NCBI RefSeq assembly: GCF_016651105.1
Contig: NZ_JAEKEL010000001.1
Span: forward strand, 3,896,001-3,960,000
From: Pseudomonas sp. TH15
GTDB taxonomy: Bacteria; Pseudomonadota; Gammaproteobacteria; Pseudomonadales; Pseudomonadaceae
Length of the DNA stretch: 64,000 bases
Direction of reading: 5' to 3'
Shown: positions 26,480 through 34,866 of the stretch, one piece after another
How positions within the stretch are numbered: the stretch's first letter is position 1
How the letters are laid out: every line of letters starts with the position of its first letter
Made by a program: the position numbers and the translations under genes
Notes under the pieces: generated by a model
What the model was told of the DNA's origin: nothing
The model's input: the letters and a program-made list of their open reading frames with translations, nothing else
Databases searched by the model: none

Positions 26480-27482
26480 GGGCGGCCTCCAGGGCAACGA
26501 CCAGCACCGTTACATCGTCGCGTCCGCGCGAGAAATCGCGGTGCAGGACGCTGGCTATCACGGCGGGATGGCGGTGCACCAGGCCGGGGTAGTCTTGAAG
26601 GTTCCAACGGGACTGCAAGCCGTCGCTGTACATGATCAATAGATGTCCGTTCACGTGAGCATAGTCAAAGGGCTGGGCTTTTCGGTATTGACCGCCAACG
26701 ATCCCTGGATGTGAGGCCAGACCACGGGACTTGTCGGCAGCGATCAGGCTGGCGCCGATGTTGCCGACACCGGCAAACGTCAGGCTGGCGCGATCGACGT
26801 GAAACTGCGCAAACGCCACGGCGCCGCCCCGACTGCCGATCATATCGCGGTGCATGTCTTCCATCAGTGTCACCGGTGCGCTGAACGGCGCCTCGGCAAA
26901 GGCGCGCTCGCCGGCCCGGGCAGCGCGCTCGGCTTCTTCACCGTGTCCGAGCCCGTCGATGATCAGCGCGCAGATGTCGCCGCGATGGTAGGCCAGATGC
27001 CAGACGTCACCGCAGGCCGGATCGTTGTGCAGTGAATGCTGACTGACGCCGTAGGGCAGGTCCGGCTGACGGTCGTTGCGCGGATACAGACGGGCGAGCA
27101 GCACGGCGCCGCGGTGGTCGGCATACACATCAAAGATGTTGGCCTGGCGTGCCACGGCGCCGAGGCCGATGCCCTGCGTGCCGCCGGTGGAAAAACCGTC
27201 GGTCAGGCACGCATCAAGGTCAAAACCTTGCGCACGATCGACCGCCAGCAACTCGATGCCGGCATCACCCTGACGCGGCAACAGGCGCAGGTGCAGTTCG
27301 CCACGGCCAGCATGCTTGAGCACGTTGCTCGCCAGTTCCGTGGCCACCAATGCCACGCGGCCGGCGTCACTTTCACCAAAACCATGTTGTTCGGCGAGGC
27401 GTTGCGCGGTGCGTCGGGCATAGCCGATCTGGCTGCTGTCTTCGATCAGCAGTACTTGGGTCAATGACCCGCTGATATTCAT
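26472..27482 (-). CDS. Anti-sigma-type ATPase fused to PP2C (SpoIIE-type) phosphatase
   Basis: A 336-residue two-domain protein. Residues about 1-140 are a GHKL HATPase_c like RsbT/RsbW (RVALVATELASNVLKHAG, GTQGIGLGAVA), and about 150-336 a PP2C/SpoIIE phosphatase (ICALIIDGLGHGEEAERAA, LLIMYSDGLQSRW, RGRDDVTVLVV) with the metal-binding Asp residues present. The start ATG 27482 makes an ATGA overlap with rsbT; ATG 27488 is possible. RsbX-like phosphatases reset stressosomes by dephosphorylating RsbR and RsbS, so this is the probable feedback phosphatase of the module. The fused ATPase domain is the unusual part. Confidence 0.9.
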   Translation of the reverse strand: MNISGSLTQVLLIEDSSQIGYARRTAQRLAEQHGFGESDAGRVALVATELASNVLKHAGRGELHLRLLPRQGDAGIELLAVDRAQGFDLDACLTDGFSTGGTQGIGLGAVARQANIFDVYADHRGAVLLARLYPRNDRQPDLPYGVSQHSLHNDPACGDVWHLAYHRGDICALIIDGLGHGEEAERAARAGERAFAEAPFSAPVTLMEDMHRDMIGSRGGAVAFAQFHVDRASLTFAGVGNIGASLIAADKSRGLASHPGIVGGQYRKAQPFDYAHVNGHLLIMYSDGLQSRWNLQDYPGLVHRHPAVIASVLHRDFSRGRDDVTVLVVALEAAHG

Positions 27483-27883
27483 GTCCATCGGGTAATCGTT
27501 ATGCGAGTGCCTTTGCCGGGTTCGGTTTCCAGTTCGAACTCGTCGACCAGCCGTTTCGCGCCGGTCAGGCCAAGGCCCATACCACTGCCGGAGGTCCAAC
27601 CGTCGGTCATCGCCAGTTTGATGTCAGGTATGCCGGGGCCTTCATCACGGAAGGTCAGGCGCAGCCCGACCCGGCCGTTTTCATCGAGGATCTGCCAGTC
27701 CATGTCACCGCCACCGCCGTAAACCATGGTGTTGCGCGCCAGCTCGCTGACGGCGGTCACCAGTTTGGTCAGATCGATCAGACGCATGCCGCACTCGGTA
27801 CACAGTTTGCGCGCGGTCTGACGCGCCAGCACCACGTCCTGTTCGATGTTGATCGCTTGAGTACCGCTGCTGCGCACGCTCAT
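27479..27883 (-). CDS. rsbT: RsbT-type serine kinase (switch kinase)
   Basis: A 134-residue GHKL kinase like RsbT. It has the N box VTAVSELARNTMVYGGGG, a G1 region FRDEGPGIPDIK and GSGMGLGLTGAKRLVDEF. In stressosomes RsbT phosphorylates the STAS proteins RsbR and RsbS, is then released and activates a partner. It overlaps rsbS by four bases and the downstream ATPase-phosphatase by four. In Bacillus the partner is RsbU, but no RsbU or sigma B is here; the neighbouring histidine kinases are the probable partners. Confidence 0.93.
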   Translation of the reverse strand: MSVRSSGTQAINIEQDVVLARQTARKLCTECGMRLIDLTKLVTAVSELARNTMVYGGGGDMDWQILDENGRVGLRLTFRDEGPGIPDIKLAMTDGWTSGSGMGLGLTGAKRLVDEFELETEPGKGTRITITRWT

Positions 27884-28242
27884 TGCTGGCGTACTCGTTC
27901 CTGCAGCAGTTTCATGCCGCGCTCGACGTTCAATGCCGTGCTGACGCCCGGCAACGTCAGGCCCAGCTCGACCAGCGTGATCGCCACGGCCGGTTGCATG
28001 CCGACCAGCATGGTTTCGGCATCCATGATTTTCGACAGACCGGAAATCGTGCCGATCATCCGGCCGATGAACGAGTCGACCATGTCCAGCGCCGAGATGT
28101 CGATCAAGACCCCGCGCGCCGAGGTTTTGCTGATGCGCTCGGACAAATCATCCTGAAGGGTCAGGGCGAGCTGATCATGCATGTCGACCTGAATGGTCAC
28201 CAGCAGAAAGTCGCCCATTTGCAGAATCGGGATACGTTCCAT
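27880..28242 (-). CDS. rsbS: RsbS-type STAS scaffold protein
   Basis: A 120-residue single-STAS protein. The conserved segment IDISALDMVDSFIGRM carries the serine that RsbT phosphorylates in the family. It follows rsbR after a four-base gap and overlaps rsbT by four bases. Together with RsbR it would form the stressosome core that holds RsbT inactive. Confidence 0.93.
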   Translation of the reverse strand: MERIPILQMGDFLLVTIQVDMHDQLALTLQDDLSERISKTSARGVLIDISALDMVDSFIGRMIGTISGLSKIMDAETMLVGMQPAVAITLVELGLTLPGVSTALNVERGMKLLQERVRQQ

Positions 28243-28246
28243 CGGC

Positions 28247-29098
28247 TCAGACCGCTTTGCCGAGGCTGATGCCCAGGCGTGTCAGCGCGAGTTTCAGCGC
28301 GTCGGCCAGATTGGCCTTGGTCACCACGCCTTGCAGGTCAAGCCCGAGGTGGACGATGGTTTGTGCGATCTGCGGGCGCACGCCGCTGATGATGCAATCG
28401 GCGCCCATCAGGCGGATGGCCGTGACGGTTTTCAGCAGGTGCTGGGCGACGAGGGTGTCAACGGTGGGCACGCCAGTGATGTCGATAATGGCAATTTCCG
28501 AACCGGTGTCGACGATGCGTTGCAGCAGCGATTCCATCACCACTTGGGTGCGTTGCGAGTCCAGCGTACCGATCATCGGCAGCGCCAGAACGCCGTCCCA
28601 CAGCTTGACCACTGGTGTCGACAGTTCCAGCAGCTCTTCCTGTTGACGCTTGATCACCGCTTCGCGGGATTTCTGGAAGGTACGGATGGTGTGCAGGCCG
28701 AGGGCGTCGAGCAGTTCGGAGATTTCCCAGAGCTGTTCGGCGAGCAGCGCCGGTTGGTCGTGGTAATGCGCCTGGAGCAAGGCGAACAGCGGGCCTTTAA
28801 GGGCGAAGATGAAGCTGGCGGTCTGCTGCGAATCCTGACCCAGCATGGCGCGGCTGTGGGAGAGTTTTTCAAGAAACTGGCGGGTGCTTTCCCAGCCCGG
28901 TGCGTTGATGTTGTTGCCGTTGTCATTCTCCAGACCGCTGACCACCAGTTGCAGGAACTCGCCAGTCTGCTGCCGCACATCGTGGTCTTTCAGGTTGCGG
29001 GTGGCGCCGCTGGCTTCCAGGCCATTGATCCATTCGCCCAGCAGTTGGTTTTGTTTGTTCTTCATCGCATCGAGTGTGCTGTTCTGCAGTGCTGCCAT
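28247..29098 (-). CDS. rsbR: RsbR-type stressosome sensor (N-terminal sensor + STAS)
   Basis: A 283-residue protein. Residues about 1-150 are a helical N-terminal sensor (GEWINGLEASGATRNLKDHD), followed by a linker helix and a STAS domain (about 165-280) with the phosphorylatable region IAIIDITGVPTVDTLVA. ATG 29098 is chosen from homology (MAALQNSTLDAMKNKQ). It is the first gene of the rsbR-rsbS-rsbT-phosphatase-kinase-kinase operon. RsbR paralogues form the turret of the stressosome and sense stress through their N-terminal domain; the ligand is unknown. Confidence 0.92.
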   Translation of the reverse strand: MAALQNSTLDAMKNKQNQLLGEWINGLEASGATRNLKDHDVRQQTGEFLQLVVSGLENDNGNNINAPGWESTRQFLEKLSHSRAMLGQDSQQTASFIFALKGPLFALLQAHYHDQPALLAEQLWEISELLDALGLHTIRTFQKSREAVIKRQQEELLELSTPVVKLWDGVLALPMIGTLDSQRTQVVMESLLQRIVDTGSEIAIIDITGVPTVDTLVAQHLLKTVTAIRLMGADCIISGVRPQIAQTIVHLGLDLQGVVTKANLADALKLALTRLGISLGKAV

Positions 29099-29351
29099 GT
29101 GCCTGTTGCTCCGTAGCGAAATGGGGGCCGATTTCAGAAAAAATGATCGGCGCGCTGTCAGTGACATTTGCCGTTTGAAATAGTTGTTCGTTCCGACGCG
29201 GATATTTTTGATTTGGCGCAAAGAACTTCCCGGTAACTCTAGTCGGCGTGGCCGTTTGCAGCGATCTTTTGAACGATTGCCCACCCGCAGGCTTCGAATC
29301 TTCAAGGCCCGGCGGGTTTACGTCGGGCTGGCTTCGATGAATGAGGTGGCT

Positions 29352-29621
29352 ATGAACGAGCAATCGACGCAGCAACAGAATCAACCCGGGCAACCGATCA
29401 ATCGTAATGACCCGGCGATCGACCCACAAGTCCCTGGGCAACCCGCACCCACGCAGCAACAAGGCGAGGGCGATCAGGCACAAAGTGCCGATCCTGCAGT
29501 GGATCAGAAGAGCAAAAATACGGACAACGATAATGAATTCAGTCCGGGCTTCGAACCGCAGCCAGATCGTGCGAAGCCGGGTGAGGAAACGGATGCCGAT
29601 ATCGATACTGACGGCGGTTAA
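29352..29621 (+). CDS. Small hydrophilic, Gln/Pro/Asp-rich hypothetical protein
   Basis: An 89-residue protein with no membrane segment and a strongly polar composition (repeated Q, P, D, N), probably disordered. ATG 29352 has GAGGTGG just upstream; ATG 29337 is also in frame. It is divergent from rsbR and followed by a strong terminator at 29638. Neighbouring small genes (DUF4142, DUF465) resemble stress-induced Pseudomonas genes, but no function can be assigned. Confidence 0.65.
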   Translation: MNEQSTQQQNQPGQPINRNDPAIDPQVPGQPAPTQQQGEGDQAQSADPAVDQKSKNTDNDNEFSPGFEPQPDRAKPGEETDADIDTDGG

Positions 29622-29637
29622 TCGTTTCAGACATGAA

Positions 29638-29670
29638 CAGGCCGCATCCACGGGATGCGGCCTGATTTTT
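29638..29670 (+). terminator. Intrinsic terminator
   Basis: A perfect stem CAGGCCGCATCC-ACG-GGATGCGGCCTG (29638-29664) is followed by ATTTTT. It ends the small hydrophilic gene; the minus-strand DUF4142 gene ends eight bases beyond, so it may serve both, though the T-run is on the plus strand. Confidence 0.88.
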
Positions 29671-29677
29671 ACGGCGG

Positions 29678-30199
29678 TTATTTGCTTGGATGTTTGGCTT
29701 GCAGGGCTTTTGCCGCGTCCAGGTGCTTTTCCAGCGCCGGCAGCATTTGCTGGGCAAAGCCTTTGAGTTCGGTGCCGCCCGGGGTTTTATCGTCGGTCAC
29801 GGTGTCGGCTTCTTTCTTGAACAACGCGATGGTTTCTTCGTGTGCCTTCACCTGATTGTTGGCATAGGCCGCGTCGAACGACTCATCGCGCATGTTGAGG
29901 ATCTTCTCTTTCGCCTGCTTCACCAGCGTTGTGCTGTCCGGCACCTTGATGTCATGTTTTTTCGCCAGGGCCGCCAGTTCATCGTTGGCCTTGGAGTGGT
30001 CGTTGATCATCATGTTGGCGAACGTTTTGACGTCCGCCGATGAGCTTTTTTCCAGGGCCAGTTTGCTGGTTTCGACTTCGGCGATGCCGCCCGCCGCGGC
30101 GTTATCGACAAAGCTGTTGGAAGTGGCAGCAAAAGCGGCGCCCATGCTGCTGCTCAAGGCAACGGCCAGGGCGAGGTGGCGCAGGGTGAATCCGTCCAT
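29678..30199 (-). CDS. DUF4142 periplasmic protein
   Basis: A 173-residue exported protein with signal peptide ending AFA-A (about residue 24) and a DUF4142 four-helix, ferritin-like domain (FVDNAAAGGIAEVETSKLAL, MINDHSKANDELAALAKKH, LPALEKHLDAAKAL). Proteins of this family are secreted, often stress-induced and of unknown biochemical role. It is monocistronic, between two terminator-bounded small genes. Confidence 0.88.
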   Translation of the reverse strand: MDGFTLRHLALAVALSSSMGAAFAATSNSFVDNAAAGGIAEVETSKLALEKSSSADVKTFANMMINDHSKANDELAALAKKHDIKVPDSTTLVKQAKEKILNMRDESFDAAYANNQVKAHEETIALFKKEADTVTDDKTPGGTELKGFAQQMLPALEKHLDAAKALQAKHPSK

Positions 30200-30416
30200 T
30201 GGTTATTCTCCACACAGGTGTTCTTGGGCGATCGAGTGATCGTTAAACAGTGGAGGCCGGCGCATGACCAAAGGTTTGATTGCAAATACATCAGGACGAC
30301 GAACGGGCACCGCTGGTCTGACAGGTGGTCGACAGAACCGGGTAACCGAGGCCATTCTGATGGCTGGTGAACGCAATCGATCGCGTTTGCTACCGATCAA
30401 CAAACGGAGGTGTTCC

Positions 30417-30659
30417 ATGCCGGTGCCACACGACCTTTATCAGGACCTGAGTTTTTCAAAGGAAGATATCCAGCAAAAACGCACCAAGGATCCGTTACTG
30501 GATTCACTGATCAACAAGTATTCGCAAGCGGATGCCGAGGTGGTCAAGGCTGAAACCGCCCAATCAGACGCGCCCAGTGATGACGCACTAAAGAAGCTCA
30601 AGGAGCGGCGCTTGCTGGTCAAGGACAAGATCGTCAAACAACTCCAGGCCCGATCCTGA
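30417..30659 (+). CDS. DUF465 small coiled-coil protein
   Basis: An 80-residue protein with the DUF465 (YdcH-like) helix pair: SLINKYSQADAEVVKAE and ALKKLKERRLLVKDKIVKQL. ATG 30417 follows ACGGAGG at ideal distance; the longer open frame upstream has no support. It is cytoplasmic, probably helical and dimeric, with no known activity. Confidence 0.8.
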   Translation: MPVPHDLYQDLSFSKEDIQQKRTKDPLLDSLINKYSQADAEVVKAETAQSDAPSDDALKKLKERRLLVKDKIVKQLQARS

Positions 30660-30768
30660 CCGCCAGTCGCACCATCGACGCTCGGTGGTGAATTGACTGG
30701 AACGACGTCAACCACTGGCACCTCCAATGTTCAGAGTCTGCAATCACTGACTTTTTGCGAGGTGCCTT

Positions 30769-30933
30769 ATGAACGATCCCAAATTCCCCAGTGAAGAGCA
30801 GGGCGCTTTTGACCCGGTTCCGACGCATCCTGAACCCAATAGCCCGGCGCACACCACGGCCCATCCTGATGAGCCGGATGAGGATTTGCCGGAAGACGAA
30901 GATCCGGAAAAATTCGACAAGTCCAGCAACTGA
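30769..30933 (+). CDS. 54-residue acidic Pro-rich protein
   Basis: A short gene with ATG 30769 preceded by GCGAGG and stop at 30931. The protein starts MNDPKFPSEEQGAFDP and has a very acidic tail (DEPDEDLPEDEDPEKFD), so it is likely disordered. Its stop codon abuts the first REP of the adjoining repeat block. No homologue function is known to me; start, ribosome site and protein-like composition support it as a real gene. Confidence 0.6.
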   Translation: MNDPKFPSEEQGAFDPVPTHPEPNSPAHTTAHPDEPDEDLPEDEDPEKFDKSSN

Positions 30934-31531
30934 CAGACCGCTTTCGCGAGCAAGCTCAGCTCCTACAAGGGATCGCATTTCCCCTGTAGGGAGCAAGGCT
31001 TGCCCGCGAAGGCGCCAGTCAATTCAGCACAAATCCCCACTGTAGGAGCAAGGCTTGCCCGCGAAGGCGCCAGTCAATTCAGCACAAATCCCCACTGTAG
31101 GAGCAAGGCTTGCCCGCGAAGGCGCCAGTCGATTCAACACAAATCCCCACTGTAGGAGCAAGGCTTGCCCGCGAAGGCGCCAGTCAATTCAACACAAATC
31201 CCCACTGTAGGAGCAAGGCTTGCCCGCGAAGGCGCCAGTCAATTCAACACAAATCCCCACTGTAGGAGCAAGGCTTGCCCTCGAAGACGCCAGTCAATTC
31301 AGCACAAATCCCCACTGTAGGAGCAAGGCTTGCCCGCGAAGGCGCCAGTCAATTCAACACAAATCCCCACTGTAGGAGCAAGGCTTGCCCGCGAAGGCGC
31401 CAGTCAATTCAACACAAATCCCCACTGTAGGAGCAAGGCTTGCCCGCGAAGCCGTCAGTCAATTCAACACAAATCCCCAGTGTAGGAGCAAGGCTTGCCC
31501 GCGAAGGCGCCAGTCAATTCAGCACAAATCC
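30934..31531. repeat. REP followed by a ten-unit 55-bp tandem array
   Basis: An inverted REP arm (CGCTTTCGCGAGCAAGCTCA, 30940-30975) is followed by ten head-to-tail copies of a 55-bp unit (starts 30985, 31041, 31096, 31151, 31206, 31261, 31316, 31371, 31426, 31481). Each unit has one REP arm GTAGGAGCAAGGCTTGCCCG, then CGAAGGCGCCAGTCAATTCA and CACAAATCCCCAC. Units differ by zero to three substitutions. No gene lies in this 605-base stretch. It is a minisatellite made from half of a REPIN, all in one orientation. Confidence 0.95.
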
Positions 31532-31538
31532 AACTAGT

Positions 31539-32615
31539 TCACTTCAGCGCCGCCTCCAATGGCAGTCGCGCCATGTGCGTCGCTTTCAACGACCCCAAAT
31601 ACAACCACTGCCCATACTCGCGCACCGTAGTAATCGGCGAATAATTGCCGCTGCCGGCATCCTGCAAGTTCGCTATCACCTTGCCGTCCAGATCCAGCCC
31701 CAGCACAAAACCGCGCTTCTCCACCGGTTTCGGCAGCACAGTCAGCGCCCGGGCGATCATCTTGCGCACGAACGGGTATCCCGCCGTGCCATCGAGTAAC
31801 GCATTGCGCGGCGCGTACAGCGCGACCCAGACCCGGTTGCTGCCATTGAACGCGAGGTTGTCCGGCAGCCCCGGCAGGTTGTCTATAAACAGGTCATGGG
31901 TGCCAGCCTTGGGGCCGGTCAGCCAATAACGACTGATGCGGTAGGCGCCGGTTTCGTTGACCAGTACATAAGCGTCGTCCGGGCCCAGAGTCACACCATT
32001 GGCGAACTCCAGTTTGTCGAGCAATACGCTGGTCTTGCCGGTCTGGAAGTCATAGCGCAGCAAACGCCCGTCGCCGCCGTGTTCGATAATCGCCTCGCCG
32101 TCGTGGCCGTAACCCCAGCGACTGGTGGCGTCGCTGAAATAAGCGTAATGCCCGGATTCGTCGATGGCCACGTCATCGGTGAAACCGAAGGCCAGGCCAT
32201 TGGCTGCATTGGTCAGAGGGATCAGGCGTCCTTGCGCGTCGAGTGAGAGCAAACCCTTGACTCCGTCGGCGATCACCAGCAAACCGTTCGGGTGACGGGC
32301 CAAGCCCAGCGGCCGTCCGCCCGTGTCGGCAAGTACCTGGCGTTCCTTGCCGTCGAGGCTGGTGCGCAGCAGTCGACCGTCATGCAGCCCGGTGATCAGA
32401 AAGTCGCCTTCCAGCAGCAGCGCCTCCGGGCCTTCGATGTCGTTCGGGCCGACCCGTACCGCGCCTTTGAGCTTCTGGTTCTCGGCGTAGGTGCCGCTCT
32501 CAAGCGATGGTGCTGCCTGCGGTTTCCAGGCCACCGGCTCGACCCTGGTGGGCATCAGCAGTAAAAAAGCGATGACGAGGATGATCAGCAGCAGCAACAG
32601 ACGCCGCAGCTTCAT
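31539..32615 (-). CDS. Membrane-anchored strictosidine-synthase-like / SMP-30 beta-propeller protein
   Basis: A 358-residue protein with an N-terminal membrane segment (RLLLLLIILVIAFLLLM, about 4-20) and a six-bladed beta-propeller of the strictosidine synthase-like/SMP-30 group (IEGPEALLLEGDFLITG, RPLGLARHPNGLLVIAD, LEFANGVTLGPDDAYVLV). The domain would face the periplasm. Family members are lactonases or esterase-like hydrolases. It overlaps the upstream hydroxylase-SRPBCC gene by ATGA, so both probably act on the same lipid-like substrate. Confidence 0.86.
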   Translation of the reverse strand: MKLRRLLLLLIILVIAFLLLMPTRVEPVAWKPQAAPSLESGTYAENQKLKGAVRVGPNDIEGPEALLLEGDFLITGLHDGRLLRTSLDGKERQVLADTGGRPLGLARHPNGLLVIADGVKGLLSLDAQGRLIPLTNAANGLAFGFTDDVAIDESGHYAYFSDATSRWGYGHDGEAIIEHGGDGRLLRYDFQTGKTSVLLDKLEFANGVTLGPDDAYVLVNETGAYRISRYWLTGPKAGTHDLFIDNLPGLPDNLAFNGSNRVWVALYAPRNALLDGTAGYPFVRKMIARALTVLPKPVEKRGFVLGLDLDGKVIANLQDAGSGNYSPITTVREYGQWLYLGSLKATHMARLPLEAALK

Positions 32616-33766
32616 GCGCTGGCACTCGCTGATGCAATGGATTGCGCTGCCCTGTCGCGCAGCGCCAGCATTGAAGCGGCCGATTCGCGATCAATCCGTC
32701 GCTTGAGCAATAACTGATTGGCAATGCGCATGCCCAAGCCCTCGAAGTGATAGTCGAGGGTGCGGACAAATCGCGTGCCGAGCGTGTCGCCCGAGCATTC
32801 ATACGTCAGCAGCAGCGACAGGCCATGGTCGCCTTGTGCCCGCGCGCACCAGCGCCGGCCTGGCAAGTATTCGGTGACCTCCCAGCGCAAGTGTCCCTGA
32901 CGACCGCCGGCATGAATCTCTTCTTCGAAGCGTGAGCCGGCATGCAGTGGACCTTGCGCGCCGTCGATCTTCAGTGAGGACGGGTGCCATTCCGGCCAGC
33001 GGCTGACACTGGCGGCGTAGGCGAGCACGGCAATCGGCTCGCCAGGGATGTCGATGTGGTGCTGCATGCGGGTCATGGGCGTTCTCGTCGGGTGCGGGTT
33101 GGCGTGCTCCGGTTCCCAGTACAGGGTGCCGAACAAGTGGTCCATCAGTGGGAAAACGATATTGAAGTTGCGCTCCTGCATCAGCTCGCGGCGGTGATGC
33201 AACTCGTGCAGGTGGCGCATCTGGCGAATCCACGGCAGCCGCGTAACGGGGTTGCGCGGCGGCAAATGCTCGCAGGCGTGAAACACTTCATAGGTGAGGT
33301 AACCCAGGACCATGCAGCCACCGAACAGCCCGGCGACGTTGGTATTGAACCGTGAAATCAGCCACCAGACGGGCAGGGTGATGACCACCGTGTGCACTAC
33401 GATCAGCCAGGCCGGAAACAGAATCACCCGCCAGTCCCGCGCGCTGTCATAGGTCATGTGGCCGGGAGCGAAAAAGCTGTGGTGATCGCCGGCGTGCCGG
33501 GCGTAGAACATCCGGGCGAAGCTTTTCTTGTGGTGCCCGAGGTGACGGTGCACCACGTACACGCCGAAGTTGAAAAACAACAGCGTCAGCGGCACCGCCA
33601 GCCATTCCAGCGGCTGGACCTGCTGCACGGTGCGCCAGAACCCGCCGATGGCCAGGATGCCGAACAACAGCACAAAAGCCCCGTGCAGCCACGGGTTATA
33701 GAGTCGATGAATGTCGGCACGGTATCGGGAGCGGAATGCCTGGGTGGTTTGCCTCACTGCAATCAC
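32612..33766 (-). CDS. Fatty acid hydroxylase/sterol desaturase fused to SRPBCC domain
   Basis: A 384-residue fusion. The membrane part (about 20-235) carries the di-iron histidine motifs HRHLGHH (73-79), HAGDHH (91-96), a HACEH and a HELHH cluster, as in the fatty acid hydroxylase superfamily. The C-terminal part (about 245-370, VLAYAASVSRWPEWHPSSLK) is an SRPBCC/START-like lipid-binding domain. The fusion suggests that the substrate is presented or the product removed by the same protein. It is translationally coupled to the beta-propeller gene. The LysR gene lies just upstream on the same strand. Confidence 0.88.
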   Translation of the reverse strand: MIAVRQTTQAFRSRYRADIHRLYNPWLHGAFVLLFGILAIGGFWRTVQQVQPLEWLAVPLTLLFFNFGVYVVHRHLGHHKKSFARMFYARHAGDHHSFFAPGHMTYDSARDWRVILFPAWLIVVHTVVITLPVWWLISRFNTNVAGLFGGCMVLGYLTYEVFHACEHLPPRNPVTRLPWIRQMRHLHELHHRRELMQERNFNIVFPLMDHLFGTLYWEPEHANPHPTRTPMTRMQHHIDIPGEPIAVLAYAASVSRWPEWHPSSLKIDGAQGPLHAGSRFEEEIHAGGRQGHLRWEVTEYLPGRRWCARAQGDHGLSLLLTYECSGDTLGTRFVRTLDYHFEGLGMRIANQLLLKRRIDRESAASMLALRDRAAQSIASASASA

Positions 33767-33874
33767 CTGTGATGGTTGTTATCACAGCAGATTAGCCGAT
33801 CCGGCCGGGCAGGCCGGTCCAACCTTGAGGACACAAACGCCATGCTCCGGTGCAAAAGCGGCCTCTCGATGTGC

Positions 33875-34738
33875 TCAGCCCAACGGGTTCCAGCGCTGGG
33901 ACCAGTCATCGTCGATCTTGATCACTTCGCGCAGCAGGTCGAAGGCCTGTTGCAGGGTCGCCGAATCGCGGTCCCGGGAGTAAACCAGGTAGGTCGGGTA
34001 ACTGAACTCCGGAGCCTTGGCCACGGCCTCCAGCACACCGCTTTCCAGGTAACTCTTGACCACGCGAGTACGGAAATAACCGCTGCCGCCATGCTCCAGC
34101 AGGTACTGCAAGGCCAGCGGTCCGAGGTTGAAGCTCAACGCAGCCTTGGCCTTTTCCGGCAGGGCGGCGTCGTGTTGACGACGGAAGTCCGGGCCCCAGT
34201 CGATGTATACGTACGGATCGGGTTTGCCGGCCAAACGCACGAGGATCAGTTTTTCTTCCAGCACCTGCTCCACTTGCAGGCGCGGCCAGTATTCGGGCTG
34301 GTAGACCAGCGCCGCGTCGAGCACGCCCAGTTCCAGTTGACGCAGCAGGTGTTCGCCGTCGCGGATGTCCATGCGCAGGGCGTGGCTGGGGATCTTCTCC
34401 CGCAACTCGGCGGCCCAACTGAGCATCAGCGGATTGCACAAACTGACTTCGCCACCGATGTGCAGCACGTCGCGGTAGCCTTCGGGCAGCGGCAGGTCGC
34501 GACGGGCGGCTTCCCAGGTCTGCACCAGTTGATTGGCGTAGACCACGAAGGCCTCGCCGTTCGGGGTCAGACGCGCGCCGGCGCGGTTGCGCACGAACAG
34601 CGTGCTGCCCAATTGGCTTTCGAGCTTCTGCACCCGGGCGGTGATCGCGGTTTGGGTCACGTGGAGTTTTTCCGCGGCGGCGGCGAGGCTGCCGTGGCGG
34701 ACGATTTCCAGGAAGGTGCGGGCGAGGTCGATGTCCAT
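33875..34738 (-). CDS. LysR-family transcriptional regulator
   Basis: A 287-residue LysR protein. It starts at ATG 34738 (MDIDLARTFLEIVRHGSL) with helix-turn-helix LAAAAEKLHVTQTAITARVQ and a substrate domain (about 90-285). It lies between hypX-like and hydroxylase genes on the same strand. Since neither is divergent from it, the regulated gene is unclear; the hydroxylase/propeller pair is the nearest downstream. Confidence 0.92.
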   Translation of the reverse strand: MDIDLARTFLEIVRHGSLAAAAEKLHVTQTAITARVQKLESQLGSTLFVRNRAGARLTPNGEAFVVYANQLVQTWEAARRDLPLPEGYRDVLHIGGEVSLCNPLMLSWAAELREKIPSHALRMDIRDGEHLLRQLELGVLDAALVYQPEYWPRLQVEQVLEEKLILVRLAGKPDPYVYIDWGPDFRRQHDAALPEKAKAALSFNLGPLALQYLLEHGGSGYFRTRVVKSYLESGVLEAVAKAPEFSYPTYLVYSRDRDSATLQQAFDLLREVIKIDDDWSQRWNPLG

Positions 34739-34800
34739 GGGGTGGCCGGTGTGGGAGGTGAGCGCATTGTAAGTGCCCGCCGGATACCGCGTCATCGTTC

Positions 34801-34843
34801 ATCGCGAGCAGGAATACCTTGTAGGCGTGAGCCTGCTCGCGAT
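34801..34843. repeat. REP-like hairpin
   Basis: ATCGCGAGCAGG (34801-34812) pairs with CCTGCTCGCGAT (34832-34843), with a GTAGGCGTGA loop. It lies between the hypX-like stop and the LysR start on the minus strand and may act as transcript boundary. Confidence 0.75.
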
Positions 34844-34866
34844 AGGGGCATCGTAAACGCCGAAGA

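Noticed and set aside
30985..31531. Regular repeats with constant period, CRISPR-like at first sight
   Set aside because: The whole 55-bp unit repeats; there are no unique spacers, and each unit contains a REP arm. No cas genes are nearby.
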